A stretch of 64,000 nucleotides of DNA from Vescimonas cirricatena. GTDB taxonomy: Bacteria > Bacillota > Clostridia > Oscillospirales > Oscillospiraceae. Each line of letters starts with the position of its first letter. The first letter of the stretch is position 1. This document shows positions 16,814 to 24,874 of this stretch, piece after piece. Under the pieces are notes generated by a model that did no database searches, was not told where the DNA came from, and was given only the letters and a program-made list of their open reading frames with translations. The position numbers were made by a program, and so were the translations under genes. The stretch covers positions 15,827-79,826 of the forward strand of contig NZ_JAJEPW010000006.1 of NCBI RefSeq assembly GCF_020687045.1, read 5' to 3'.

Positions 16814-17608
16814 TTATTCGGCAAAGATGCCGCCCTCCGAATTTTGAATATGCTCTCTGATAGCTGCTTCATGTTCTTTGCAATAAGCATAACTATTCCG
16901 CATAAAATCCTCGATACGCTGACTCTGGTACATGGTGTCCAGCGTGTCCAAAATCGGTTTGCCATCCACCACCATATCGAAGAAATAGGGGTAGACGCAG
17001 CCGCCGTTCTCTCTGGGGAAGTAGGGATTGATGGAACTGAGTCGTTCATCCTTCATCACAGACTCAACCACCATTTCACTCAAAATCCATTTGAGTGATG
17101 GGCGTTCATATTCATCGTAACTGTCTCCGAACAACCGATTCCATACATGGAACCAAACAAAATGTATGATCTCGTGTATTCCACCACCGATCGCGCCTCT
17201 TTCGCTGTTCAGATAGAAAGTATCATAACAGCGCTCTTTTAGAAACCGCGGCTCAATGGGATTCAAGCTCAAATTGCACCGTATGTCGTTAAATAAGTTA
17301 GCACAATCCACGTCAAAAGCATCCGATAAAGCTGCTGTAATCTGTGGCTTACAAGCGTTCCAATGGCGAATATATAAAGCTACCTTTTCATTGATCGTAT
17401 CTTCTAACTTAGCATAAACGGCTCGCATGGTTCGCTCAATGTATTCGTTCCTTTCGGAGAAAGGTAAACTGATCGCATAGGCTTTATCAAGCTGCGGATA
17501 GAAACGGTATAGGGGTTCAGACCAAAAGGCTGATTCGTCTTCGGTCTGAAAGTCCATCATCCGCTGAATCATATAATCAACGCCCGGATTTACAAATTCA
17601 ATGTCCAT
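16814..17608 (-). CDS. Hypothetical protein with an HEIIH motif
   Basis: A 264-residue soluble protein with no signal peptide. The motif HEIIHF in the segment RGAIGGGIHEIIHF matches the HExxH zinc-site pattern of metallopeptidases, and an acidic residue ~35-45 positions later (ILSEMVVESV) could be a third ligand. No family is recognised with confidence. Start at 17608 is chosen because GGAG lies seven bases before it; the earlier TTG lacks a site. The gene is visibly richer in A and T than its neighbours and is 13 bases behind a DinB-like gene in the same state, suggesting joint acquisition. Confidence 0.75.
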   Translation of the reverse strand: MDIEFVNPGVDYMIQRMMDFQTEDESAFWSEPLYRFYPQLDKAYAISLPFSERNEYIERTMRAVYAKLEDTINEKVALYIRHWNACKPQITAALSDAFDVDCANLFNDIRCNLSLNPIEPRFLKERCYDTFYLNSERGAIGGGIHEIIHFVWFHVWNRLFGDSYDEYERPSLKWILSEMVVESVMKDERLSSINPYFPRENGGCVYPYFFDMVVDGKPILDTLDTMYQSQRIEDFMRNSYAYCKEHEAAIREHIQNSEGGIFAE

Positions 17609-17620
17609 AGTCTTCTCCAA

Positions 17621-18322
17621 TCAAAAGCAAAACGGATTTACCACATGCTCCGCCCCGAACACTTTTATCGCCATTCGATACATTGCCTTTGCGTGAATGC
17701 GGTCATGCCAGATAAAGCGGCGCAGGACTTTACGCAGTGACCAATCCTCACCATAGCTTCCTTCTGTGACGGCATTTTGTAAAAAATCAGGGTTAGATTC
17801 CAGCGCTTCAAATCCCCGCTTGCGGCATTCGTATATGTTGCCGTCATGATCGGCCTCCACAGCAATCTCCGCAAAATAATATGTATTCACATTCTTTGTA
17901 TGCTCGTACATTTCATTTGCCGTGCGGGGAACTTGTCCGTAAAAGGTCTTGCGTTCCGGTGCGGCGGCTGCGTCCTTATCCGGGATAGATTCGTACAATG
18001 CGAGGAAATCCTTTGCTGACTTCAGCGCAAGGGTTTTAAGCGCCTCATATTCTTCTATTGTCAGTTGTGCTTGTTCGCTTTCAAAAAGCACATCGGAATC
18101 CGCATCCGAAATTGTAAGCTCGGAGCGTTTTTCTCCGACGATCACGATTTCCGCTTTGCCCTCGGCCTCCATGCCCAGCCAGCTGCAATAAGAAACGATC
18201 TCCTGCGGCATCTTTGCCTTTGCGATTTCAAGGCTTTCGCCACGGGTATATGCACCGACAAAATTTGTGGCATAAAGCAAGGTGTCATTGCCATTATGCT
18301 CCCATACGCAGTTAATGATCAT
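17621..18322 (-). CDS. Hypothetical protein with DinB-like C-terminus
   Basis: The 233-residue product starts at the ATG behind GGAGG at 18322. Its first ~60 residues (YATNFVGAYTRGESLEIAKAKMPQEI) recall the small alpha-beta fold of HicB-like domains. The last ~130 residues look like a four-helix DinB/YfiT domain, ending in FIWHDRIHAKAMYRMA, where the H-x3-H pair fits the final metal ligands of that superfamily. DinB-like proteins are often thiol- or bacillithiol-dependent transferases, but the role here is unknown. Lower GC than neighbours, and coupled to the HEIIH gene. Confidence 0.72.
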   Translation of the reverse strand: MIINCVWEHNGNDTLLYATNFVGAYTRGESLEIAKAKMPQEIVSYCSWLGMEAEGKAEIVIVGEKRSELTISDADSDVLFESEQAQLTIEEYEALKTLALKSAKDFLALYESIPDKDAAAAPERKTFYGQVPRTANEMYEHTKNVNTYYFAEIAVEADHDGNIYECRKRGFEALESNPDFLQNAVTEGSYGEDWSLRKVLRRFIWHDRIHAKAMYRMAIKVFGAEHVVNPFCF

Positions 18323-18423
18323 AACACTCCTCCGATCTGAGGTTACTCCGAAGATCAATACTCGTTGACCGCTTTAAGGTGCGCCTCCGGATTGCTGTTC
18401 ATATGGAACGCAAGTCTTTTGTC

Positions 18424-19488
18424 TCAGTCCTCGATGACGCCGCCGCCCAGCACCTGGTCCCCGTCGTACAGCACCACCGCCTGTCCGGCGGTGACGGCCC
18501 GCTGGGGCCGGTCAAAGACCACCTCCATGCGCCCGTCCGGCAGAGGGGTCACGGCGGCCTCGGCCTCCGTCTGGCTGTATCGGGTCTTGGCGGTGACCCG
18601 GATGGAGCCCGCCGGGGCGGCCCCGGCGATCCAGTTCACCCGGCAGGCGGTGAGACGGTCGGTGAACAGGTCCCGGTCATCCCCCAGCAGAATGGTGTTG
18701 TCCCGGGCGTTTTTCCGCACCACATAGACGTGCTTCCCGGCGGACACCCCCAGGCCCTTCCGCTGGCCGGTGGTGTAGCAGGGAAGGCCCCGGTGGCGGC
18801 CCAGCACCCGGCCCTCCCGGTCCACAAAGTTCCCGGGCTCCAGGGTCACATGGCCGTATTCCTGCAAAAACGCCGTGTAGTCCCCGTCGGGGACAAAGCA
18901 GATGTCCTGGCTGTCGGCCTTGCCGGCGTTCAGCAGCCCCGCCTGGCGGGCGCTTTCCCGGATGGCGGGCTTGTCATAGTCTCCCACCGGCAGCAGCAGG
19001 TGGGCCAGTTGGCCCTGGGTCAGCTGATAGAGCACATAGCTCTGGTCCTTCCGCCGGTCCCGGCCCCGCAGCAGGCGATACAGCCCCGTGACCGGGTCCC
19101 GGTCCACCCGGGCATAGTGGCCGGTGGCGATGTAGTCATACCCCAGCACCAGGGCCCGGTCCAGCAGCGCGCCGAACTTCAGGCAGCGGTTGCAGTCGAT
19201 GCAGGGGTTGGGGGTATGTCCGGCGCAGTATTCCGCCACGAACCGGTCCATGACCTCCCGGGCGAAGCGCTCCGTCTCGTTGAACACATAAAACTTCATG
19301 CCCAGGCGATAGGCCACAGACCGGGCGTCGTCGGCGTCGTCGGCGGAGCAGCAGGTCCCCGCCTTTTCGCCGTTATACAGCCGCAGCATGGCCCCGTCGC
19401 ACTCGTACCCCTGCTGCCGCAGCAGCAGAGCGGCGGCGCTGCTGTCCACGCCGCCGGACATGGCCACCAATACGCGTTTTCCTTCCAT
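18424..19488 (-). CDS. mnmA: tRNA-specific 2-thiouridylase MnmA
   Basis: The PP-loop AMSGGVDSSAAALLL sits at the N-terminus. The two catalytic cysteine contexts (NPCIDCNRCLKFG and SQDICFVPDGDY) and TGHYARVD are all present in 355 residues. MnmA thiolates U34 of the tRNAs for Lys, Glu and Gln, using sulfur from a cysteine desulfurase. Start at 19488 follows AGGAGGT; the longer frame upstream is not needed. No desulfurase gene lies beside it. Confidence 0.95.
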   Translation of the reverse strand: MEGKRVLVAMSGGVDSSAAALLLRQQGYECDGAMLRLYNGEKAGTCCSADDADDARSVAYRLGMKFYVFNETERFAREVMDRFVAEYCAGHTPNPCIDCNRCLKFGALLDRALVLGYDYIATGHYARVDRDPVTGLYRLLRGRDRRKDQSYVLYQLTQGQLAHLLLPVGDYDKPAIRESARQAGLLNAGKADSQDICFVPDGDYTAFLQEYGHVTLEPGNFVDREGRVLGRHRGLPCYTTGQRKGLGVSAGKHVYVVRKNARDNTILLGDDRDLFTDRLTACRVNWIAGAAPAGSIRVTAKTRYSQTEAEAAVTPLPDGRMEVVFDRPQRAVTAGQAVVLYDGDQVLGGGVIED

Positions 19489-19531
19489 GTGTGACCTCCT
19501 ATGCATAAAACAGGGAAAAAACGGCAATCCT

Positions 19532-20350
19532 TCAATCAATATAATTCCTGGTGAACGCCTGGACCGGCAGGGCGTCGGCCAGCTCCACCAGCACCGGGTT
19601 GAAGCCGCCGGCATAGTGGAAGAGCGGCTGGCGCACCAGGGTCACGCCGCTGCGGCGGTCCGGCAGGCGCACCGTCACCGCGGTGCCCTCCCCCTGCCGG
19701 GAGGAGACCACCAGGCTGCCGCCGTGGCCCTGGGCAATGCGGCGGCACAGGGGCAGGCCCAGGCCCAGCCCGTGGACCGGCAGGTCCATATTGCTGTGCT
19801 GCCAGCGGTCAAACAGACGCTCCAGCTTGTCCTGAGGAATGCCGGGGCCGCTGTCCTTCACGCACAGCAGCACGCACTCCGGCCCCGTCCGCAGGGATAC
19901 CTCGATGGTCCCTCCGGAAGGCGTGAACTTCATGGCGTTGGACACCAGGTTCCAGAACAGCCGCTCCAGCAGCTCCCGGTTGGCGGCGATGACGTGGGCC
20001 CGGTCCCGGCAGGTGAACACCAGGCGCAGGTCCAGCAGCTCCGCCAGGACCTGCCCCTGGCGGCACAGGCCCTCCAACAGCTCCACCAGCTCCACGTTCT
20101 CCGTGTCCAGGGGCTTGTCCTCCGCCAGCATGGGGGCGTCGGACAGATTGTTCACCACTCGAAGGATCTTGTAATAGCTCTGGCACAGAATGGCGGCGCT
20201 GCGGTCCGTTCCGGTGTCCTGCTCCCGCAGCCGCTCCGGAGCCAGGCGGCCCAGAGCCCCATGTATATTGGCCAATGCCCCGCGCAGCTGGACGGCAATC
20301 CCCGGCAGCACCTCGCGGAGCATCTGCTTTTCGGCTTCGCTGTATTCCAT
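19532..20350 (-). CDS. Histidine-kinase-like ATPase lacking the phospho-acceptor histidine
   Basis: The C-terminal half is a clear HATPase_c domain: N-box LVSNAMKFTPSGG, then DSGPGIP and GLGLGLPLCRRIA. The N-terminal half has the length and hydrophobic pattern of a HisKA dimerisation domain, but where SHELRTPL is expected it reads AVQLRGALANIHG, so the acceptor histidine is missing. There is no membrane segment or sensor domain in 272 residues. It may be a phosphatase-type or anti-sigma-like regulator or an accessory kinase. No response regulator is adjacent. Confidence 0.8.
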   Translation of the reverse strand: MEYSEAEKQMLREVLPGIAVQLRGALANIHGALGRLAPERLREQDTGTDRSAAILCQSYYKILRVVNNLSDAPMLAEDKPLDTENVELVELLEGLCRQGQVLAELLDLRLVFTCRDRAHVIAANRELLERLFWNLVSNAMKFTPSGGTIEVSLRTGPECVLLCVKDSGPGIPQDKLERLFDRWQHSNMDLPVHGLGLGLPLCRRIAQGHGGSLVVSSRQGEGTAVTVRLPDRRSGVTLVRQPLFHYAGGFNPVLVELADALPVQAFTRNYID

Positions 20351-20520
20351 GTGATATACAGCCTCCTTCCACTATTGTTTACGATTCCGGAAAAGCCCGA
20401 CGCTTATTCCCGGAACGTTCTGTCTGTCATGCAAATTTATACCATACTATATCAAAGAAAGAGGAAAAACACAAGATATTTGTCGCATTCTGGAAAATCA
20501 GAAAAATTTTAAAAAGGGTC

Positions 20521-20549
20521 TTGCATTTTTGGAATTCATCGCATATAAT
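20521..20549 (+). promoter_or_regulatory. Strong promoter of gap
   Basis: TTGCAT at 20521-20526 and a consensus TATAAT at 20544-20549 with 17-bp spacing. Confidence 0.8.
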
Positions 20550-20604
20550 ACTAAACGTACCATACATTTGATATATTCCATTACGGAGAGGAAGCTGTGT
20601 TTAT

Positions 20605-21615
20605 ATGAGCATCAAAGTCGGCATCAATGGTTTTGGCCGCATCGGCCGCATGGTCCTGCGCTGCAGCCTGCAGCACCCCGAGATCGAGATCGTGGGCATC
20701 AACGACCTGTGTCCCGCCGATTACCTGGCCTATATGCTGAAGTATGACACCATGCACGGCAGGATCAATGCCCAGGTGTCCTCCGGCGATAATTCCATCA
20801 TCGTGGACGGCCACGTGATTCCCGTGTACGCCGAGCGTGACCCCGCCAACCTGCCCTGGAAGGAGATCGGCGCGGAGTACGTCATCGAGTCCACCGGTCT
20901 GTTCCTGACCAAGGACAAGGCCAAGGGCCATATCGAGGCCGGCGCCAAGCATGTGGTCATGTCCGCCCCCTCCAAGGACGACACCCCCATGTTCGTTATG
21001 GGCGTGAACCAGGACAGCTACACCTCCGATATGACCTTCGTGTCCAACGCCAGCTGCACCACCAACTGCCTGGCCCCCATTGCCAAGGTGCTGCACGATA
21101 ACTTCGGCATTGCCGACGGCCTGATGACCACCGTTCACTCCACCACCGCCACCCAGAAAACCGTGGACGGTGTGTCCGTGAAGGATTGGCGGGGCGGCCG
21201 CGCCGCTTCCGGCAACATCATCCCCAGCTCCACCGGCGCTGCCAAGGCCGTGGGCAAGGTGATCCCCAGCCTGAACGGCAAGCTCACCGGTATGTCCATG
21301 CGCGTGCCCACCCTGGACGTGTCCGTGGTGGACCTGACTGTGAACCTGGAGAAGCCCGCCAGCTATGACGAGATCTGCGACGCCATGAAGGAGGCCGCCG
21401 AGGGCCAGCTGAAGGGCATTCTGGATTACACCGACGAGCCCGTGGTGTCCTCCGACTTCCTGGGCAACACCCACACCTCTATTTTCGACGCCAAGGCCGG
21501 TATCGCCCTGACCGACACCTTCGTGAAGGTGGTCTCCTGGTACGATAACGAGATCGGCTATTCCGATAAGATCCTGTGCCTCATTGAGCACATGTATTCC
21601 GTGGATCACAAGTAA
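20605..21615 (+). CDS. gap: Glyceraldehyde-3-phosphate dehydrogenase, type I
   Basis: The 336-residue enzyme shows the NAD-binding GINGFGRIGRMV and the catalytic cysteine motif SNASCTTNCLAP. Also present are the STTATQKTVDG segment and the C-terminal WYDNEIGYS signature. It oxidises glyceraldehyde 3-phosphate in glycolysis. The gene is monocistronic with a consensus promoter and a terminator, and codon bias is strong, as expected for an abundant glycolytic enzyme. The ribosome site (GAGAGGAAG) is somewhat distant from the ATG. Confidence 0.97.
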   Translation: MSIKVGINGFGRIGRMVLRCSLQHPEIEIVGINDLCPADYLAYMLKYDTMHGRINAQVSSGDNSIIVDGHVIPVYAERDPANLPWKEIGAEYVIESTGLFLTKDKAKGHIEAGAKHVVMSAPSKDDTPMFVMGVNQDSYTSDMTFVSNASCTTNCLAPIAKVLHDNFGIADGLMTTVHSTTATQKTVDGVSVKDWRGGRAASGNIIPSSTGAAKAVGKVIPSLNGKLTGMSMRVPTLDVSVVDLTVNLEKPASYDEICDAMKEAAEGQLKGILDYTDEPVVSSDFLGNTHTSIFDAKAGIALTDTFVKVVSWYDNEIGYSDKILCLIEHMYSVDHK

Positions 21616-21659
21616 ATCCAGCCAATTTCCCCTTTTATTGTTTTCCTTCTTTTTGTTCC

Positions 21660-21698
21660 GGAAAAAACGCCGTCCATCCTGGGCGGCGTTTTTTCCGT
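21660..21698 (+). terminator. Terminator of gap
   Basis: GAAAAAACGCCG pairs with CGGCGTTTTTTCC around a short GC-rich loop, ending in six Ts. Confidence 0.85.
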
Positions 21699-21751
21699 CC
21701 TCCGGCAAGGGGATATACAAATATAAGCGCCGCACCGGCACCCTTTGAGTG

Positions 21752-21796
21752 TAAAAATAGCCGCCCGGCGGGGGGAACTCCCCCGCCGGGCGGCTT
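21752..21796 (-). terminator. Terminator of the HAD hydrolase gene
   Basis: A 16-bp GC-rich inverted repeat (AGCCGCCCGGCGGGGG type arms); on the minus strand it is followed by CTATTTTTA. Confidence 0.75.
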
Positions 21797-21828
21797 TGAT
21801 ATATATCCGGTTGTCGGGAAAAGGGCGG

Positions 21829-22617
21829 TTATTCCGCCAGCAGGCCCGCGTGGACCATGGCGTGGTACAGGCCGTCCTCCGCCGGGGTGCCGGTGACATA
21901 CTCCGCCACCGCCTGCACCCGGGCCGGGGCATTGCCCATCACCAGCGGGTGTCCCACGCATTGCAGCATCTCCAGGTCGTTGGCGCTGTCGCCAATGGCA
22001 TAGCAGTCGGCCAGGTCCTCACCCAGGGCCTGGGCCACCGCCAGGCAGCCGGAGGCCTTGGAATACCCCCGCACCGGCAGCTCCAGCATGTTGCCCCGGT
22101 CGATGACCTGGCACATGGGGGCCACCTCCGCCAGGAACTCCTCCCGGAGGCTGTCCGGCGCCGTCAGCACGCACACCTTGTCAAAGTGGAAGTCCGGGTC
22201 TCCGTCGGGCTGTCCCACCCGGACGCCCCGGGCCTCCAGCCGGGCGATGGCACCCCGCAGCTCCCGGTTCACGACGCCGTGTGGGGTGTCGCACCAGATG
22301 CGCTCCGCCTCCTCAAAGTACATATCCACCCGGCACCGGCGGCCGATCTCCAGGATTTTCCGGCTGGTCTCCCGGTCGAAGCCCACATGGCGGATGATCT
22401 TCCCGTCCAACTGGATATACTGGCCGCAGGAGCACACCAGTCCGTCAAAATCCATGTCCATAAGCTGCGGGTCCAGGGCAAGCCTGGGCCGCCCGGTGTT
22501 GATGACGCAGTGGTGCCCCGCCTGGCGCAGCCGCCGCACCGCCGTCACGGCGGAGGGGGGAATGGTGCCGTCCAGGTCCATGACGGTGCCGTCGATGTCA
22601 AAGAAAATAATGCTCAT
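21829..22617 (-). CDS. Cof-type HAD family hydrolase
   Basis: The 262-residue protein opens with the HAD nucleophile motif FFDIDGTVMDLDG and carries NTGRP (motif II), a lysine context near YSKASG and the acidic motif IGDSANDLEML. The large cap between motifs II and III makes it a Cof/IIB-type phosphatase, usually acting on sugar phosphates or flavin-type cofactors. Start at 22617 follows GGGAGAG; the upstream extension to 22806 has no ribosome site and overlaps the next gene's promoter. Confidence 0.9.
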   Translation of the reverse strand: MSIIFFDIDGTVMDLDGTIPPSAVTAVRRLRQAGHHCVINTGRPRLALDPQLMDMDFDGLVCSCGQYIQLDGKIIRHVGFDRETSRKILEIGRRCRVDMYFEEAERIWCDTPHGVVNRELRGAIARLEARGVRVGQPDGDPDFHFDKVCVLTAPDSLREEFLAEVAPMCQVIDRGNMLELPVRGYSKASGCLAVAQALGEDLADCYAIGDSANDLEMLQCVGHPLVMGNAPARVQAVAEYVTGTPAEDGLYHAMVHAGLLAE

Positions 22618-22798
22618 ATTCCGGTTCTCTCCCTGTATATTTTCCCATTCATTGTACGGCAATTTCCCCCGAAAGGGAATCCGCATAATGCACAAATGTG
22701 CCGCCCCGGCGGACGGGAGTTTTTCCCGGGCTTGCAATGGCTGCCGCCCTCTGCTACAATAAAGCAAAATTGCCAGAGCATCCAAGGAGGAGCATCCC

Positions 22799-23281
22799 AT
22801 GACCAAGCAGGAAACCTATGACTATCTCCGGGCCCGGGGCGTGGCCTTTGAGATCACCGAGCACCCGGCGGTGTTCAATATGGAGGAGTGCGCCGCCGTG
22901 GATATGCCGTATCCGGAGGACGATGCCAAGAACATCTTCGTCCGGGACGCCAAAAAGCAGAATTACTATCTCATCACCATCCGCCACGACAAGCGGGTAG
23001 ACCTGAAGGAGTTTCAGCGCCGCCACGGCACTACCCGGCTGAGCTTCGCCTCCCCAGAGGACCTGATGGCCCGGCTGCACCTGGCCCCCGGGTCCGTGAC
23101 GCCTCTGGGCCTGCTGAACGATCCGGACCGGTCGGTGCAGTTCTATCTGGACCGGGATTTCGAGGGAGGCCGCATCGGCGTTCACCCCAACGACAACACC
23201 GCCACCGTGTGGCTGTCCACCCGGGACCTGCTGGACCTGCTGCGGGAGCACGGCTCCCCGGTCCAGTGGGCAGAGATCTGA
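22799..23281 (+). CDS. Prolyl-tRNA editing deacylase (YbaK/ProX family)
   Basis: A 160-residue single-domain protein of the YbaK/aaRS-editing fold. EHPAVFNMEEC at the start, a lysine-rich strand (VRDAKKQNYYLITIRHD) and the pattern VTPLGLLND and HPNDNTATV are typical of ProXp-ala or PrdX. These free-standing factors hydrolyse mis-charged Ala-tRNA(Pro) or Cys-tRNA(Pro). AAGGAGGAG precedes the ATG. It is followed 16 bases on by an HD-domain hydrolase, probably co-transcribed. Confidence 0.88.
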   Translation: MTKQETYDYLRARGVAFEITEHPAVFNMEECAAVDMPYPEDDAKNIFVRDAKKQNYYLITIRHDKRVDLKEFQRRHGTTRLSFASPEDLMARLHLAPGSVTPLGLLNDPDRSVQFYLDRDFEGGRIGVHPNDNTATVWLSTRDLLDLLREHGSPVQWAEI

Positions 23282-23297
23282 GGTAAGGAGGTCCGCC

Positions 23298-23861
23298 ATG
23301 AATCCCACCGATCTGCTGGCCGCTCTGCACACAGCGGAGCGGCTGAAGGACACCACCCGCCACTGCTGCACCTCTCACCGCCGCCCGGAAAGCGTGGCAG
23401 AGCACAGCTGGCGCATCGCCCTGATGGCCTTCTGGCTGCGGGACGAGTTTCCGCAGGCGGATATGGACCGGGTCATCCGCATGTGCCTGATCCACGACCT
23501 GGGGGAGTGCTTCACCGGCGATATCCCCACCTTCCGCAAAACGGCGGAGGACGAGGTACGGGAGGAGCGGCTGCTGCATGAGTGGGTGGACACCCTGCCC
23601 GCCCCTTATGGAACGGAGATGCGCGCCCTGTACCGGGAGATGGCCGCCCAGGAGACTCCGGAGTCCCGCATCTATAAGGCCCTGGACAAATTTGAGGCCG
23701 TGATCCAGCACAACGAGTCCCCCATCGACACCTGGGAGCCTCGGGAATACGACCTGAACCGCACCTACGCCATGGAAAACGCCGCCTGGTCCCCCTATCT
23801 GACCCGCCTGCGGCAGGCCATCCTCCGGGAAACGGAGGAGAAGATCGCCAACGAACAATAA
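23298..23861 (+). CDS. HD-domain hydrolase, YfbR-like
   Basis: The 187-residue protein has the HD metal site in order: a first histidine in RPESVAEHSWRIAL, the HD pair in CLIHDLGE and a late aspartate near KALDKFEAV. This spacing is that of the YfbR 5'-nucleotidase subgroup, which dephosphorylates deoxyribonucleoside 5'-monophosphates, and related HD hydrolases. Length matches the family. It shares a transcript with the deacylase gene. Confidence 0.85.
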   Translation: MNPTDLLAALHTAERLKDTTRHCCTSHRRPESVAEHSWRIALMAFWLRDEFPQADMDRVIRMCLIHDLGECFTGDIPTFRKTAEDEVREERLLHEWVDTLPAPYGTEMRALYREMAAQETPESRIYKALDKFEAVIQHNESPIDTWEPREYDLNRTYAMENAAWSPYLTRLRQAILRETEEKIANEQ

Positions 23862-23868
23862 ACGGCAG

Positions 23869-23891
23869 TCCCCCCGCCCCGGCCGGGGGGA
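23869..23891 (+). terminator. GC-rich hairpin after the HD hydrolase gene
   Basis: CCCCCC at 23870-23875 pairs with GGGGGG at 23885-23890 around GCCCCGGCC. The T tail is poor, so terminator strength is uncertain. Confidence 0.5.
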
Positions 23892-23911
23892 TTGGTTGTA
23901 CTCCTTGTGCA

Positions 23912-23927
23912 TACGCTTCACTCCTTA
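23912..23927 (-). promoter_or_regulatory. Ribosome site and start codon without a recognisable gene
   Basis: On the minus strand TAAGGAG (23927-23921) lies eight bases before an ATG (23912). The frame begins MHKEYNQSP and then continues for ~290 codons only as the antisense of the HD and deacylase genes, without any recognisable protein. It stands just downstream of the manganese riboswitch and looks like the intact 5' end of a lost gene. Confidence 0.5.
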
Positions 23928-23958
23928 TAGTAGGATCATACCCGCCGGAGGAAAATAA

Positions 23959-24092
23959 AAGACTCATGCACAGGCAAGGCCTATGCATGAGTCTCATTCT
24001 TTCAAAGCAGTCCGGGCGCAGAAGCGCCGTTTTGACGAAACTGCCTAACCCCAAAGCGGGGCGGAATTACTCCCTCACAGCGGTATTCGATT
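23959..24092 (-). ncRNA. Manganese riboswitch (yybP-ykoY type) with terminator
   Basis: Read on the minus strand, the transcript shows the conserved parts of the yybP-ykoY aptamer in order. These are P1 5' strand GTGAG followed by GGAGTAA, a CCCC hairpin, then TTCGTCAAAACGG, a GCGC hairpin, CCGG with the closing GCAGT/ACTGC helix, and finally TGAGACTCAT whose CTCAT closes P1. The same GAGACTCATGC strand is the first arm of a 16-bp terminator (23960-23994) ending in TTTTATTTT, so forming P1 and forming the terminator exclude each other, as in manganese-activated ON switches. A consensus promoter lies at the correct distance. No target gene follows. Confidence 0.78.
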
Positions 24093-24098
24093 GGAAAT

Positions 24099-24127
24099 AT
24101 TATACCAGGCCCGGCCCCCTGCGTCAA
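24099..24127 (-). promoter_or_regulatory. Promoter of the manganese riboswitch
   Basis: Minus strand: TTGACG (24127-24122), exact 17-bp spacer, TATAAT (24104-24099). Transcription should begin near 24092. Confidence 0.8.
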
Positions 24128-24200
24128 GTAAAGGATTTGTAAAGTATGGGGGAGCACAGGGGTGGGGGACACCTTTTTGATAAAATCTTTGCGTCCTGGC

Positions 24201-24229
24201 TTGCCTTTTCGCCGGGAATATGATATGAT
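24201..24229 (+). promoter_or_regulatory. Promoter of the DUF4358-MBOAT operon
   Basis: TTGCCT at 24201-24206 and TATGAT at 24224-24229 with 17-bp spacing, 70 bases upstream of the first gene. Confidence 0.6.
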
Positions 24230-24298
24230 GCATTGCCAATAGCCCTTCAAAAATGCACGGATGGCTTTTGAAAACGATAACAAAGGAGTATTTTTAGT

Positions 24299-24862
24299 AT
24301 GAAAAAGTTTCTCACTATGCTGCTGGCCCTGGTGATGGTCCTGTCCCTGGCGGCTTGCTCCTCCCAGAAGGGCGGCGACGTCAACGGCGGCTTCCCCGTC
24401 AGCGCCGTGGACCTGCTGACCGCCGTGTGGAACGCCTATCCCGAAAGCGAGAAGTTCTCCGTGGTGGGCGGCAGCCTGGATAACCCCGTAGACAACGCCC
24501 CCGGCGCTTTCCCGGTGGACGATGCCGACAATCTGGACTATATGCTGCACTTCCCCGCCGACAAGGCCGATCTCATTGACGACGCCGCGTCGCTGACCCA
24601 CATGATGAACGCCAACAGCTTTACCTGCGGCGCGTTCCATGTGAAAAACAGCGGCGACGTCTCCGCTGTGGCCGACGCTCTGCGCCAGAATGTCCAGAAC
24701 ACCCAGTGGATGTGCGGCTTCCCTGACAAGCTGGTGGTCCTCACCTATGGCGAGTATGTAGTGGCGCTGTTCGGCGCCGACGACCTGGTGGACGACTTTG
24801 TCAACACCATGACCGCCACCTACACCGGCGTTCAGACCGCCTGCGACGAGCCCCTCCAGTAA
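24299..24862 (+). CDS. DUF4358-type lipoprotein
   Basis: A lipoprotein signal ends in the lipobox LSLAAC with C20. The mature part of ~165 residues fits DUF4358: a conserved central stretch around SFTCGAFHVKNSGDVSAVADA and a C-terminal GEYVVALFGADD strand. DUF4358 genes commonly accompany MBOAT acyltransferase and DHHW-protein genes in Clostridia, as here, so it probably helps a surface acylation system outside the membrane. The exact role is unknown. Confidence 0.8.
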   Translation: MKKFLTMLLALVMVLSLAACSSQKGGDVNGGFPVSAVDLLTAVWNAYPESEKFSVVGGSLDNPVDNAPGAFPVDDADNLDYMLHFPADKADLIDDAASLTHMMNANSFTCGAFHVKNSGDVSAVADALRQNVQNTQWMCGFPDKLVVLTYGEYVVALFGADDLVDDFVNTMTATYTGVQTACDEPLQ

Positions 24863-24874
24863 TCCGCCGCAGCC

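Noticed and set aside
23031..23912. Long minus-strand frame after the manganese riboswitch (MHKEYNQSP...)
   Set aside because: Apart from its start it is the antisense of the HD hydrolase and prolyl-tRNA deacylase genes, whose motifs are clear; the product matches no family.
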